Origin: Bacteroidota bacterium | Lineage (GTDB): Bacteria; Bacteroidota; Bacteroidia; Chitinophagales; Chitinophagaceae | Assembly (NCBI GenBank): GCA_023386045.1 | Contig: JAEWKK010000032.1 | Location: 1-64,000 of the forward strand | Length of the DNA: 64,000 nucleotides | Direction: 5' to 3' | Shown here: positions 25,917-34,120 of the stretch, in pieces | Layout of the letters: the number at the start of each line of letters is the position of its first letter | How positions within the stretch are numbered: the stretch's first letter is position 1 | Position numbers and translations under genes: made by a program | The notes under the pieces: generated by a model | What the model saw: only the letters and a program-made list of their open reading frames with translations | The model's database searches: none | Told to the model about the DNA's origin: nothing

Positions 25917-27071
25917 ATGCGCTCCCAATCATTTAAAGCAATTTCTATATCCAACCTTGAAGAACAGATCAAACAATCTAAGAAAGATGGATTTGACCCC
26001 ACTCTTGCTGTGGTTTTTGCCCATATTAATTTCGACATGAATGAGGTGTCTAATGTGTTTCAAAATGAGCAGATACAATGCATCGGAGCTTCTTCTTCCG
26101 GGGAGTTTATAGATGGGGAACTGGAGCAACCTGGTATTGCCTGTATGCTGCTTGAGGCAGATGAGCGCTTTTTTAAAATTTTATTCCATTCTATTAATAA
26201 TGATCTAACCGCAGTGGCAACTGAAATTGCAATGACTGGTAAAACTGCATTTAATCAACCCGCTTTTATTATCCTGGTGTCAGGTTTGACCAACGATGGT
26301 GAAATGATTCTAAGACAAATTCAAAAAATTGCAGGTGAAACCACGGCCATTTACGGAGGTTTTGCTTCAGAACAAATGAAGTTTGCTGACACTTATATCT
26401 TCGCTAATGATCAATTAACCACTAATGGAATTGCTACCCTGATGCTTGATTCCGAAAAAATTTCAGTTGAAGGACTTTCTGCAGGAGGCTGGAAACCCAT
26501 TGGTATAGTTCGAACCATTACGAAGAGCGAGAACAACAAGGTATTTACCATTGATAACGAACCGGCACTTGATCTCATTGCCAGGTATTTAAAGATGTCG
26601 ATTGATGATTTTAAAAAAGGGCCGGAAATATTTGCCTCTCTTTCAAAGAAATTCCAATTGCAACTGCAAAGGAACGATAGCTATACGGTAATGCGAGCAC
26701 CGATTTCTGTAGATGTTGAAGAACGGTCGGTGTCTTATACAGGTGTAATGCCTGAAGGTTGCCGCATACAATTTGCTTTGCTGCCTTCGTTTGAAGTGAT
26801 TGATAACGTAGTAAAAGAATTTGAAAACTTTCAGGCTGCCAATGAAAGTCCTGATGCTATTTTGATATTCTCGTGCAAAGCCAGGGAAATGATCTTCGGC
26901 CCTTTAATTGCTGAAGAGGTCGAAAGGCTCAATGAATTATGGGATAAGCCCATGTCCGGTTTTCTTTCTTATGGTGAAATAGGTAAGGTTAAAACCAAAT
27001 CAGAATATCACGGCATGATGTGCTCTCTTGTTTTATTAAAAGAAAAACAAATTGAAACCACCACCTATTAG
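25917..27071 (+). CDS. FIST-domain sensor protein
   Basis: A 384-residue soluble protein with the FIST N-terminal domain (about 15-200: PTLAVVFAHINFD, CIGASSSGEFIDGE, IYGGFASE) and FIST C-terminal domain (about 210-370: NEPALDLIARYL, GVMPEGCRIQFAL, ILIFSCKARE, GFLSYGEIGKV). FIST domains are thought to sense small ligands, possibly amino acids, and are often coupled to signalling outputs. The gene overlaps the following adenylate cyclase gene by 20 bases, so it very likely supplies the sensory input. The upstream region is the tRNA-linked hairpin array; a degenerate TACATTCA precedes the ATG. Confidence 0.88.
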   Translation: MRSQSFKAISISNLEEQIKQSKKDGFDPTLAVVFAHINFDMNEVSNVFQNEQIQCIGASSSGEFIDGELEQPGIACMLLEADERFFKILFHSINNDLTAVATEIAMTGKTAFNQPAFIILVSGLTNDGEMILRQIQKIAGETTAIYGGFASEQMKFADTYIFANDQLTTNGIATLMLDSEKISVEGLSAGGWKPIGIVRTITKSENNKVFTIDNEPALDLIARYLKMSIDDFKKGPEIFASLSKKFQLQLQRNDSYTVMRAPISVDVEERSVSYTGVMPEGCRIQFALLPSFEVIDNVVKEFENFQAANESPDAILIFSCKAREMIFGPLIAEEVERLNELWDKPMSGFLSYGEIGKVKTKSEYHGMMCSLVLLKEKQIETTTY

Positions 27072-28008
27072 TTTATTAACTGAGCTTATTCATCAAAATG
27101 TTTCTATAACGCCCATAGAGAAGGAAGCGTTATTGTCTGCATTAGTCCGGATTGAAAAACTGATTAACAACCTGGAATTTAAAGTGGAGCGACTGAATGA
27201 TGTAAAAGATACGCTTTCGATCATGGTGGAAGAAAGTGTAAGTGAATTAGAAAATAAGTCAGAGGCGATAGCCAAAATAAATGGAGAGCTTTCTTTAGCC
27301 CTCAATGAACTTAAAATTTACGCCGCAGAGGTGGAAAAACAGAAAAAACAGGTAGAGATCGAAAAGTCAAAGTCCGATAAGTTGTTGATGGATATTTTGC
27401 CACAGGAAATTGTAAATGAACTAAAAACCTATGGCCGCTCTTATGCTAGAAAATATGAAGAAGTTAGTGTACTCTTTGCTGACATTAAAGGCTTTTCAAC
27501 TCTGGCTGCCCAGTTGCGCCCTGATGAATTGGTTTCACTTCTTGATGATTACTTTAGGGGCTTTGACCATATCATAGAAAATTATGGCATGGAAAAAATC
27601 AAGACCATTGGTGATGCCTATATGTGTGTAAGCGGCTTGTTTGATAAACAAGCCAACCATGCCTTTCGTACGGTGCAGGCGGCCAGGGATATGCAGCAAT
27701 TTATTTCCAGCTTCGGTGACTCCAAAAAAATCCAGGGTTTACCTGCATTTAAATTTCGAATTGGAATTCATTCAGGCCCCCTGGTGGCCGGTGTCATTGG
27801 TATGAAAAAATTTGCTTTTGATGTTTGGGGAGATACGGTGAATATGGCTGCCCGCATGGAACAGTATGGAGAAGCCGACCGCATAAATATTTCCAACAGC
27901 ACTTACACTTTAATCATGGAGCATTTTAACTGTATTTCCAGGGGCATGATCAAATTAAAGAACGATAGAGAACTGGAAATGTATTTTGTAGAAGGTCCGG
28001 TCAGTTAG
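27052..28008 (+). CDS. Class III adenylate cyclase with N-terminal coiled coil
   Basis: A 318-residue protein: a long helical/coiled-coil region (about 20-125) and a catalytic domain (about 130-315). Metal-binding Asp are in LFADIKGFST (D144) and KTIGDAYM (D188). The adenine-selecting Lys (K184) and Asp (D257, FDVWGD) and the transition-state Asn/Arg (N264, R268 in VNMAAR) are all present, so it should make cAMP rather than cGMP. The start is a TTG inside the end of the FIST gene; no ATG fits the conserved region. No membrane segment is seen. The helical part probably receives the signal from the FIST protein. Confidence 0.9.
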   Translation: MKPPPISLLTELIHQNVSITPIEKEALLSALVRIEKLINNLEFKVERLNDVKDTLSIMVEESVSELENKSEAIAKINGELSLALNELKIYAAEVEKQKKQVEIEKSKSDKLLMDILPQEIVNELKTYGRSYARKYEEVSVLFADIKGFSTLAAQLRPDELVSLLDDYFRGFDHIIENYGMEKIKTIGDAYMCVSGLFDKQANHAFRTVQAARDMQQFISSFGDSKKIQGLPAFKFRIGIHSGPLVAGVIGMKKFAFDVWGDTVNMAARMEQYGEADRINISNSTYTLIMEHFNCISRGMIKLKNDRELEMYFVEGPVS

Positions 28009-28153
28009 AAAATGAGAAAAGCAATCCTCCCGAATCAGGATAGATTCACCGATAATTTTTTATTACCACTTAGGCTTAATTTTATCAAGTCTCCCTTCTA
28101 TTAATCTGAAATTTCATAGGCGATAAGAATCCTTAACAATAAAGACAAAACTA

Positions 28154-29224
28154 TCAGTTACTATATTGTCCGCCTGCATTGATCCAGTCGGTAATAATTT
28201 TCTTTTGAGCAGCCGTTAAAGATCCATTGAGTGGCATGGGAGAAGGATTACCATCAACAGCTCTTGCTTTGATCCGGTCCTTTTTCAATACGATGGTGCA
28301 ATCGTTATCAAAATTAACTCCGCCATTATTACCGCCGTTCACATGACAAGGCTTGCACTGACTCATGATCAGCGTTCTGACATTATTAAAAAGTGGACCA
28401 GCATTAACCACTCCAATCGAAGCTGTAACAGATTTGGTACAATTATCAGCGTCCTTTACAGTTATCGTGTAAGAACCCGGTGCTAGATTACTGAAGACAT
28501 TCAATAACTGGTAAGCACCTCCATTTAACTGGTAGGTAAAACCTGTACTTCCTGTTGCGGTTACAGTAATGGTACCTGTTGGTGAACATTTGTCAGAACT
28601 GGTGGTTGACACGGCAGGCACTATATTTTTAGAAGCGCAAACATTTCCTGCGCTGATTCCAAACTGGGCCAAACCGGTACATCCGTTGCTGTTTTTTGCT
28701 GTAACCGTATAAGTTCCCGTTGCCAATCCTGAAAATATTCCTGAAGACTGATAGCTACCGTTATTTAATTTATACTGGAAGCTGCTGCTGCCACTGGCAA
28801 CAGCGTTAATACTTCCATCGGTTGAAGTGGGGCTTGTGGTATTAGTGACAGCAGCAGTGATGGTAATATTGACATTGGCACAGGGATCTCCGTTACCAAC
28901 AACAAATTGTGCAGATCCAATGCATCCAGTATTACTCCTTGCAATAATTGAATAGGAGCCAACAGGCAGATTGGAAAATACCGCGGAGGCCTGGTAGGGA
29001 CCATTATTCAGGCTATAGGTGAAATCATTACCACCAGTAGCTTCAACAGTAATACTCCCATCTGAAGCAGAGGCAGAACTTGCATTTACCACGGTTCCTG
29101 AAACATTAATGGTAATTCCGGAACAAGGATCAGATGAATGATAGAGAGGTTCATGTTTACATGAAATGAAGAGGGCAATGCTAAAAGCTAAATACAGACC
29201 GGTCTTTATGAAAAGGTTTTTCAT
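28154..29224 (-). CDS. SprB-repeat lipoprotein with a C-terminal c-type haem motif
   Basis: A 356-residue protein. The signal ends LFISC, giving an acylated Cys near residue 22. Three SprB-like repeats of ~75 residues follow, each with a pattern like GSITVEATGG...F.Y.LN.G.YQ....F..L..G.Y.. and a closing Asn-Gly-Cys-type turn. The C-terminal ~75 residues look like a small cytochrome or cytochrome-like cap, LIMSQCKPCHVNGGNNGG with a CxxCH site and a downstream Met (SPMPLNG). Surface lipoprotein of the gliding/adhesin type with a possible electron-transfer or ligand-binding end. Likely single gene. Confidence 0.82.
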   Translation of the reverse strand: MKNLFIKTGLYLAFSIALFISCKHEPLYHSSDPCSGITINVSGTVVNASSASASDGSITVEATGGNDFTYSLNNGPYQASAVFSNLPVGSYSIIARSNTGCIGSAQFVVGNGDPCANVNITITAAVTNTTSPTSTDGSINAVASGSSSFQYKLNNGSYQSSGIFSGLATGTYTVTAKNSNGCTGLAQFGISAGNVCASKNIVPAVSTTSSDKCSPTGTITVTATGSTGFTYQLNGGAYQLLNVFSNLAPGSYTITVKDADNCTKSVTASIGVVNAGPLFNNVRTLIMSQCKPCHVNGGNNGGVNFDNDCTIVLKKDRIKARAVDGNPSPMPLNGSLTAAQKKIITDWINAGGQYSN

Positions 29225-29717
29225 GGATTCAGTTTTCTATAGGTATTCAGGGTAAAATTAAATAACGCCGGATGGCCTCAAATATTCTATGGATAATCTT
29301 TGAAATTTGATTTAAAGCATTGAATATGCAAACAGTTCTTAATATTGAGAAAGGCAATATTGTGTTCAGGTAGTATTAAAAAATAAGCCTTGTTAACTTT
29401 TAGGTGAACCAGCTTCAAAAATCTTTTATATCAATTGGGTAACCAGCTGAAGTACTTTGATCAGCGTCTGTTGTGTCACTCACTTGTACTTTCTGTACGC
29501 TATTCAACAATCAGGTGTATAAATAAATTATCGAAATGGTCCTGGAAGTTTTGTAGACTGTATGCGTTAACCTGGAACAACTAAAGTGAAGTTGCATTAT
29601 CGTCAAATAAAAGGCCCATCCCGCCAGAAGCATAAATTTCATGGAGAATTCTAATCCTATCAGCCGTGCTACCTAATTGAGAAAATGTTGCATTCAGTAC
29701 AGAAGAATTTGTTTCAT
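29225..29717. other. Intergenic region with one dispersed repeat copy
   Basis: No gene in 493 bases. The dispersed element copy 2 occupies 29442-29489. The rest is AT-rich and shows no hairpin or array that stands out. Confidence 0.6.
29442..29489 (+). repeat. Dispersed GTTGYGTCRCWCACTTGTAC element, copy 2
   Basis: Starts ACCAGCTGAAG and ends TTGTGTCACTCACTTGTAC (29471-29489). The distance between the AGCT block and TTGTGTC equals that in copies 3 and 5. Confidence 0.7.
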
Positions 29718-31115
29718 CTAAACTGAAGCGTTGATACTGGATTTTTCCCAAACAGAAATTCTTTCCGAAACATACTTAAGAAAACGGCTGTTGGCCATAT
29801 ACAAAAGCATGAGTGGAAAAATCTTGAACAAACCCCTCTTGGTGGAATGATCCAGGTCGAAAAGAGGAAATAAAAAAGCGATCAGTGGAAGTCCGGTATA
29901 GATCACCAGAACACCGAATAACCAATTCAGCGACCTTGTATCCCAGGGTTCTTTCCAAACCGCGTCAACCAGTAGCAGGGCAACAAATAAAAAAATAAAA
30001 TAACCAAAATAATTCACGCCATCATTGCTGAAGATCAGCTGGTCGTTCATATCCCAGAACCTTTGCAAAAAGGGAGAAAGGTTCCATAGATCCTGTCGCA
30101 ATAATCCTTCCACATTATAACTGACGGGAAGGTAATATTTGATGTACACCGTTACGGAAAGCAAATAAATGATCACGGAAGGAAAAAGAAAATAAAAACC
30201 TGTTAATACAAATTTGAGTGGCTGGTCATTGTTACGCCGGTGATGCATCATGAGGGCAAGCGTTACAAGCAGTGCAAGGATCAGTGTTTCCGAACGCGTA
30301 TAAGTAGCAAAAGCCATTAACAAACCGGAAAAGACCAGGCATCTCGGCTGACGGTTCTGAAAATAATTAAATAAAAAATAGAGGGAAAGACAGAAATAAA
30401 CAGCATTGCTATAATCAAACAATGCCATGAAAGTATAGGAATACATTTCGGGTATGACAAGAAAGAAAATTAAAAGCAATCCCGCCAGAAGCCGGTGCAG
30501 GTAAGTAGTTAAAACGCCATACAAAAAAATCAGGAAGGCATTAAATATCATACTGAGCCAGATCTGACCAAATTCAAATCCCGCATACTTGTAAATGATC
30601 TGAAGTGAAGTAATGAAAGCAGGCTTAAAGGGATTGTTGGTGGATTCCAGGTTGACTGTAAATACAGAATTTACCATGGTCTTTTCCTTTATTGTATATG
30701 CTGCGATCACTTCTGGTCCGGATACAAGGTCACGTGGAGTTGGAGGAAAATAAAAACAGCGCCATACGCTGATGATTACTATGGATGCCGCAATGATTAA
30801 TAAGAGGATTTCATATGGCTGCATCCTCAGTTTATAGTTATTCCAGCTTTCTTTAAATTTTGTAATCCCCTTGGTGAAACGGATATTGATTAATGCAGTA
30901 ACTATAATCAGTGAGATGGATACAGCCAACGAAGTCAGTGGAATGTACACCAGTTGCAAGGCAAAGGGTAACAAAGAACTTATGGCAATGCCCACTAACA
31001 GGGAAACTGCCATATGAATAAAGGGTTTTAACTCCAATCGAAATAAGGTTAGTAATCCAAAGCCCGAAAGAAGCTGGAGGATGGTCAGGAAGATCAGGTT
31101 GAGGATGGCCATCAT
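29718..31115 (-). CDS. Polytopic membrane protein, GT-C glycosyltransferase-like
   Basis: A 465-residue protein with about eleven membrane helices and a large luminal/periplasmic loop after the third helix (YFPPTPRDLVSGPEVIAAYT) of the kind carrying catalytic acidic residues in GT-C enzymes. A second conserved stretch is YTRSETLILALL. The layout resembles the ArnT/PMT superfamily, which uses polyprenyl-phosphate sugars, but no family-specific signature confirms it. The start overlaps the stop of the small upstream gene (ATGA), so the two are made together. Confidence 0.6.
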   Translation of the reverse strand: MMAILNLIFLTILQLLSGFGLLTLFRLELKPFIHMAVSLLVGIAISSLLPFALQLVYIPLTSLAVSISLIIVTALINIRFTKGITKFKESWNNYKLRMQPYEILLLIIAASIVIISVWRCFYFPPTPRDLVSGPEVIAAYTIKEKTMVNSVFTVNLESTNNPFKPAFITSLQIIYKYAGFEFGQIWLSMIFNAFLIFLYGVLTTYLHRLLAGLLLIFFLVIPEMYSYTFMALFDYSNAVYFCLSLYFLFNYFQNRQPRCLVFSGLLMAFATYTRSETLILALLVTLALMMHHRRNNDQPLKFVLTGFYFLFPSVIIYLLSVTVYIKYYLPVSYNVEGLLRQDLWNLSPFLQRFWDMNDQLIFSNDGVNYFGYFIFLFVALLLVDAVWKEPWDTRSLNWLFGVLVIYTGLPLIAFLFPLFDLDHSTKRGLFKIFPLMLLYMANSRFLKYVSERISVWEKSSINASV

Positions 31116-31585
31116 TTCAATGACCTTTTAAAACTGTTGATAGAGTCGATCACTGACTGACGCGAGGAAAAGCTATCGATAAAGATCTGGTTATTGCGAA
31201 CAGCTGCATGCCAGTTTGCTTTAATCGCTTCAGGACTATCAGCCGCAATTGTTTTCACCCCGGTGTAGTAATAAAAAACGGCAGGTTCAGGCACTTCATA
31301 GTCGAGGCCATATTTTTTAAAATAGGAAGTGGGAGGAAGGAGTACCAGAACTTTATCGCTGATTCCTTTATTTTTAAAGAATTGCGCAATAAATACAGAA
31401 TGAACATAGGCATTGCCATAACGCAGTATTTTCCTGTATTCGGGATCTGTATGTTTCACCTGGATACCCAGGGCCTTCCAGTAAGGAAAATACCTTTTCA
31501 GCAACCATTCATTATTTTCTGGCAGCATAAAAAATCCGGTAAGCAAAATGATTCCGGCAGCAGTAAGTAACAGCTTTTTTTTCAT
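31112..31585 (-). CDS. Membrane-anchored protein of unknown function
   Basis: A 157-residue protein with one N-terminal membrane segment (LLLTAAGIILLTGFFMLP) and an extracytoplasmic domain containing KVLVLLPPTSYFKKYG and VFYYYTGVKTIAAD. The Tyr-rich, Pro-containing pattern is distinctive but I do not know the family. It is translationally coupled to the GT-C-like protein, which suggests the two act as a pair in modifying a surface polymer; that is inference. Confidence 0.65.
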   Translation of the reverse strand: MKKKLLLTAAGIILLTGFFMLPENNEWLLKRYFPYWKALGIQVKHTDPEYRKILRYGNAYVHSVFIAQFFKNKGISDKVLVLLPPTSYFKKYGLDYEVPEPAVFYYYTGVKTIAADSPEAIKANWHAAVRNNQIFIDSFSSRQSVIDSINSFKRSLK

Positions 31586-31658
31586 GTGAGCTTAAGGCTG
31601 CAAGAAAGGATGGAAAGCGGATAAATGCAAGCCTTTGGAGAAGATTCAATGGTTCGGT

Positions 31659-31721
31659 TCATAGTATGGCATATGGCATATAGCATATGGCATATGGCTT
31701 ATGGCATATAGTAGATATGGT
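31659..31721. repeat. Period-7 CATATGG array
   Basis: TATGGCA TATGGCA TATAGCA TATGGCA TATGGCT TATGGCA TATAGTA, preceded by TTCATAG. Lies in the 271-base gap between divergent genes (31586-31856). Same period as the arrays at 203 and 54351 but a different motif. Confidence 0.8.
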
Positions 31722-31856
31722 GGAAGTGCTATAATATAAAATGTATCATAGAATAGGTTAAAACTATATGTTGATACATGTTCGGGCAAGGGATGTTTAT
31801 TTTTATGCCGGGCAGGTTTGAATTCAATTGAAATGTTTAGAAAGATTTTATAGTCA

Positions 31857-33002
31857 ATGGATAAAAAAACGAATGACAATAAAGGTTCAGAGCTCAGGGA
31901 AATCAGTAAGCTTTTCCTGAAGCTGGGTATTATAAGCTTTGGTGGTCCGGCTGTGCACATTGCCCTGATGCAGGAAGAGGTGGTTAAAAAAAGAAGATGG
32001 ATGACAGAAGCTCATTTCCTGGATCTGGTGGGTGCCACCAGTTTAATTCCTGGTCCCAATTCCACTGAGATGACCATGCATATCGGGCAGGAGAGGGCGG
32101 GCTGGAAAGGACTTGTAGTAGCTGGTGCCTGTTTCATTATTCCTGCTGTAATCATTACAGCAGTTTTTGCATGGTTGTATCAGCAATATGGGCAACTGCC
32201 CCAGGTGCAACCTTTCGTTTATGGTATCAAGCCTGCGATAATTGCTGTAGTGGTATCGCTGATGATCAGTCTTGGAAAAAAAGCAATCAAAAGTTTTGAA
32301 CTGGCAGTTATTGGGCTGGCAGCAGCTATTGCCGTATTAATGGGTTTCAATGAAATCTTTGTACTCTTTGCCGGTGGATTTCTTGGCATGCTGATCTACC
32401 TGATGAAAAATAAAGCAAAGCAGGTTAATGGTATTTTTCCATTTGTTTTATTGCAGGTTTCTGACCCTTTAATAAATGTATCGGGAATCAAATTATTTCT
32501 CACCTTTCTAAAGATCGGATCAATATTATATGGTAGTGGTTATGTACTCTTTGCCTTTCTGGATGCAGAGTTAGTGGCAAAGGGTTTATTAACAAAACAG
32601 CAGCTCGTGGATGCCATAGCTGTGGGACAATTCACACCAGGTCCTGTATTTTCTTCAGCTACTTTCATAGGCTGGCAAATTGGTGGAGCAACTGGAGCTA
32701 TAGCAGCTACAATAGGAATCTTTCTTCCCTCATTTTTATTTGTTGCCCTGCTCAATCCATTGATACCAGGATTAAGAAGATCAAAAATCATGAGTGCTTT
32801 TCTGGATGCCGTGAACATGGTTTCCATTGCCATCATCCTTTCCGTGATAGTTGAAATTGGAAGGATTACACTGCTTGACTGGAGAACAATCCTTATTGCA
32901 TTGATCAGTTTTGGTGTTAGTTTTTATTTCAAAAAACTCAATTCGGCTTTTGTTATACTGGGAGGTGCTTTGCTGGGATATTTGTTAAGTATGGTGGGGT
33001 AG
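31857..33002 (+). CDS. Chromate transporter family (ChrA) protein
   Basis: A 381-residue CHR-superfamily transporter with two homologous halves. Each begins with the family signature: FLKLGIISFGGPAVHIALMQ plus LIPGPNSTEMTMHIG in the first, FLKIGSILYGSGYVLFAFLD plus FTPGPVFSSATFIGW in the second. About ten membrane helices are predicted. Characterised members export chromate, driven by the proton gradient; many homologues have untested substrates. The gene is alone and is followed by a terminator. A gene symbol is withheld because resistance is not shown. Confidence 0.9.
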   Translation: MDKKTNDNKGSELREISKLFLKLGIISFGGPAVHIALMQEEVVKKRRWMTEAHFLDLVGATSLIPGPNSTEMTMHIGQERAGWKGLVVAGACFIIPAVIITAVFAWLYQQYGQLPQVQPFVYGIKPAIIAVVVSLMISLGKKAIKSFELAVIGLAAAIAVLMGFNEIFVLFAGGFLGMLIYLMKNKAKQVNGIFPFVLLQVSDPLINVSGIKLFLTFLKIGSILYGSGYVLFAFLDAELVAKGLLTKQQLVDAIAVGQFTPGPVFSSATFIGWQIGGATGAIAATIGIFLPSFLFVALLNPLIPGLRRSKIMSAFLDAVNMVSIAIILSVIVEIGRITLLDWRTILIALISFGVSFYFKKLNSAFVILGGALLGYLLSMVG

Positions 33003-33060
33003 TGGTCAATAACAATCATTGTCAGGACTCGATTCTAATCCCGATAAATTACAAATAAGA

Positions 33061-33102
33061 AAGCGAGACAAACACTCTACACATTTCGCTCTCGCTTTTT
33101 TG
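33061..33102 (+). terminator. Terminator after the chromate transporter gene
   Basis: AAGCGAGA (33061-33068) pairs with TCTCGCTT (33090-33097), loop of 21 bases, followed by a T run. 58 bases after the stop codon. Confidence 0.65.
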
Positions 33103-33118
33103 TCTGGCTTCGCCCATG

Positions 33119-33263
33119 CGCCTACGATGAAGCTTTGGCGTAAGCTACGAAGCCCACAAATGAAAAGCCCACCTTCGCCAGATGCTTAGGTGGGTGAAAA
33201 ATTGTCGGGCACTGCCCGATGAAGCCCATAATAAAGCCCGCCTTCGCATAAGCTTCGGCGGGC
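33119..33263 (-). repeat. tRNA-linked hairpins, same family as at 25.6 kb
   Basis: Read on the minus strand: GCCCGCC/GGCGGGC with loop GAAGCTTATGCGAA (33263-33236); CCCACC/GGTGGG with loop TAAGCATCTGGCGAA (33194-33168); CGCC/CGTAGGCG-type with loop AAAGCTTCATCGTA (33140-33119). Between the first two, TCGGGC-ACT-GCCCGA (33205-33219) is a simple hairpin. The first unit starts 5 bases 3' of the tRNA-Pro(GGG) end, the same spacing as at the other tRNA-Pro. Confidence 0.8.
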
Positions 33264-33267
33264 GTAG

Positions 33268-33341
33268 TCGGGTGGACTGGATTCGAACCAGCGACCCCTT
33301 GCACCCCATGCAAGTACGCTACCGGGCTGCGCCACCACCCG
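33268..33341 (-). tRNA. tRNA-Pro (anticodon GGG)
   Basis: Minus-strand cloverleaf: acceptor CGGGTGG/CCACCCG, D-arm GCGC/GCGT, anticodon arm CTTGC-ATGGGGT-GCAAG giving GGG, 5-base variable loop, T-arm GCTGG-TTCGAAT-CCAGT, discriminator A. 74 nt, no encoded CCA. Confidence 0.95.
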
Positions 33342-33393
33342 AATTTCTTCGGAAATTATTCTGTCAATTCTTAGTTGCTACAGCCATAGTTCT

Positions 33394-33453
33394 TTTGAAC
33401 CAGCGACCCTCCCGACCTTGTCGGGATACGCTACCGGGCTGCGCCACCACCCG
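33394..33453 (-). pseudogene. Truncated tRNA-Pro copy with altered anticodon arm
   Basis: From 33453 the minus strand repeats the tRNA-Pro 5' half: acceptor CGGGTGG, D-arm, then an anticodon arm TCCCG-ACAAGGT-CGGGA that still pairs but has an unrelated sequence, the variable loop, and GCTGGTTC of the T-arm. Homology then stops, so the 3' half of the T-arm and the 3' acceptor strand are missing. Position 33 is C instead of the universal U. Not a functional tRNA. Confidence 0.75.
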
Positions 33454-33520
33454 TAATTGGGCAGCAAATTTATGGAATTCAATTCAATTTGATCAGCCTT
33501 CCTTAGTTTGCAAAATAATT

Positions 33521-34120
33521 ATGACCACTGAAAGAAGAAACAGGATCGAAAACGTGCTTAAAAAAAGGCAAAACGACCTGACCGTTGTCCTTGAAAATGT
33601 ATTTGATCCTCATAATATCTCCGCTGTCATGCGCAGCTGCGATGCTGTGGGCATCGAAGAGATCTACGTGCTTAATACAAGAATACCTCTCCATAAAAAA
33701 TGGGGTGCCCGCAGCAGCAGCAGTGCCGCCAAATGGCTCACCATTCATCAATTTGATCAGGCGGATGCCTGCTTTGCTGCGCTTCGCAAACGCTACTCCA
33801 CCATTTTAACGACGCATCTTTCCACAGATGCCGTAAGTTTATATGAAGTGGATCTGACCAAAAGCATAGCGCTTGTATTTGGTAACGAACACGCGGGAGT
33901 AAGCGAAGAGATCAGGCAAATGGCTGATGGAAATTTTATCATCCCTCAGGTAGGAATGATACAGTCGCTGAACATCAGCGTTGCCTGCGCGGTCAGTCTC
34001 TATGAAGCCTTCCGTCAAAAAACGGTTGCCGGACATTACCATGAGCAAAAACTGACTTCATCAGAATATGCATCATTAAGTAAACAATGGGGAATGTATG
34101 AGGAAACTACTGGCCTGTAA
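33521..34120 (+). CDS. trmH: tRNA (guanosine-2'-O)-methyltransferase, TrmH family
   Basis: SPOUT-class enzyme that 2'-O-methylates the conserved G18 in the tRNA D-loop. 199 residues. The N-terminus ENVLKKRQNDLTVVLENVFDPHNISAVMRSCDAVGI matches TrmH motif 1 (N and R catalytic), and motifs 2 and 3 are ALVFGNEHAGVS and IPQVGMIQSLNISVACAVSLYEA, forming the trefoil knot SAM site. The ATG at 33521 is chosen; the frame is open further upstream only because it crosses the antisense tRNA. It overlaps the tlpA-like gene by 23 bases. Confidence 0.93.
   Translation: MTTERRNRIENVLKKRQNDLTVVLENVFDPHNISAVMRSCDAVGIEEIYVLNTRIPLHKKWGARSSSSAAKWLTIHQFDQADACFAALRKRYSTILTTHLSTDAVSLYEVDLTKSIALVFGNEHAGVSEEIRQMADGNFIIPQVGMIQSLNISVACAVSLYEAFRQKTVAGHYHEQKLTSSEYASLSKQWGMYEETTGL

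Noticed and set aside
31857..33002. Proven chromate resistance gene
   Set aside because: Only the CHR-family fold is supported; no chrB or other resistance gene is adjacent.
33394..33453. Functional third tRNA
   Set aside because: The 3' acceptor strand and 3' T-arm strand are missing and position 33 is not U.
33182..33520. Upstream extension of trmH
   Set aside because: The frame is open only because it crosses the antisense tRNA-Pro and repeats; the TrmH family N-terminus begins at 33521.
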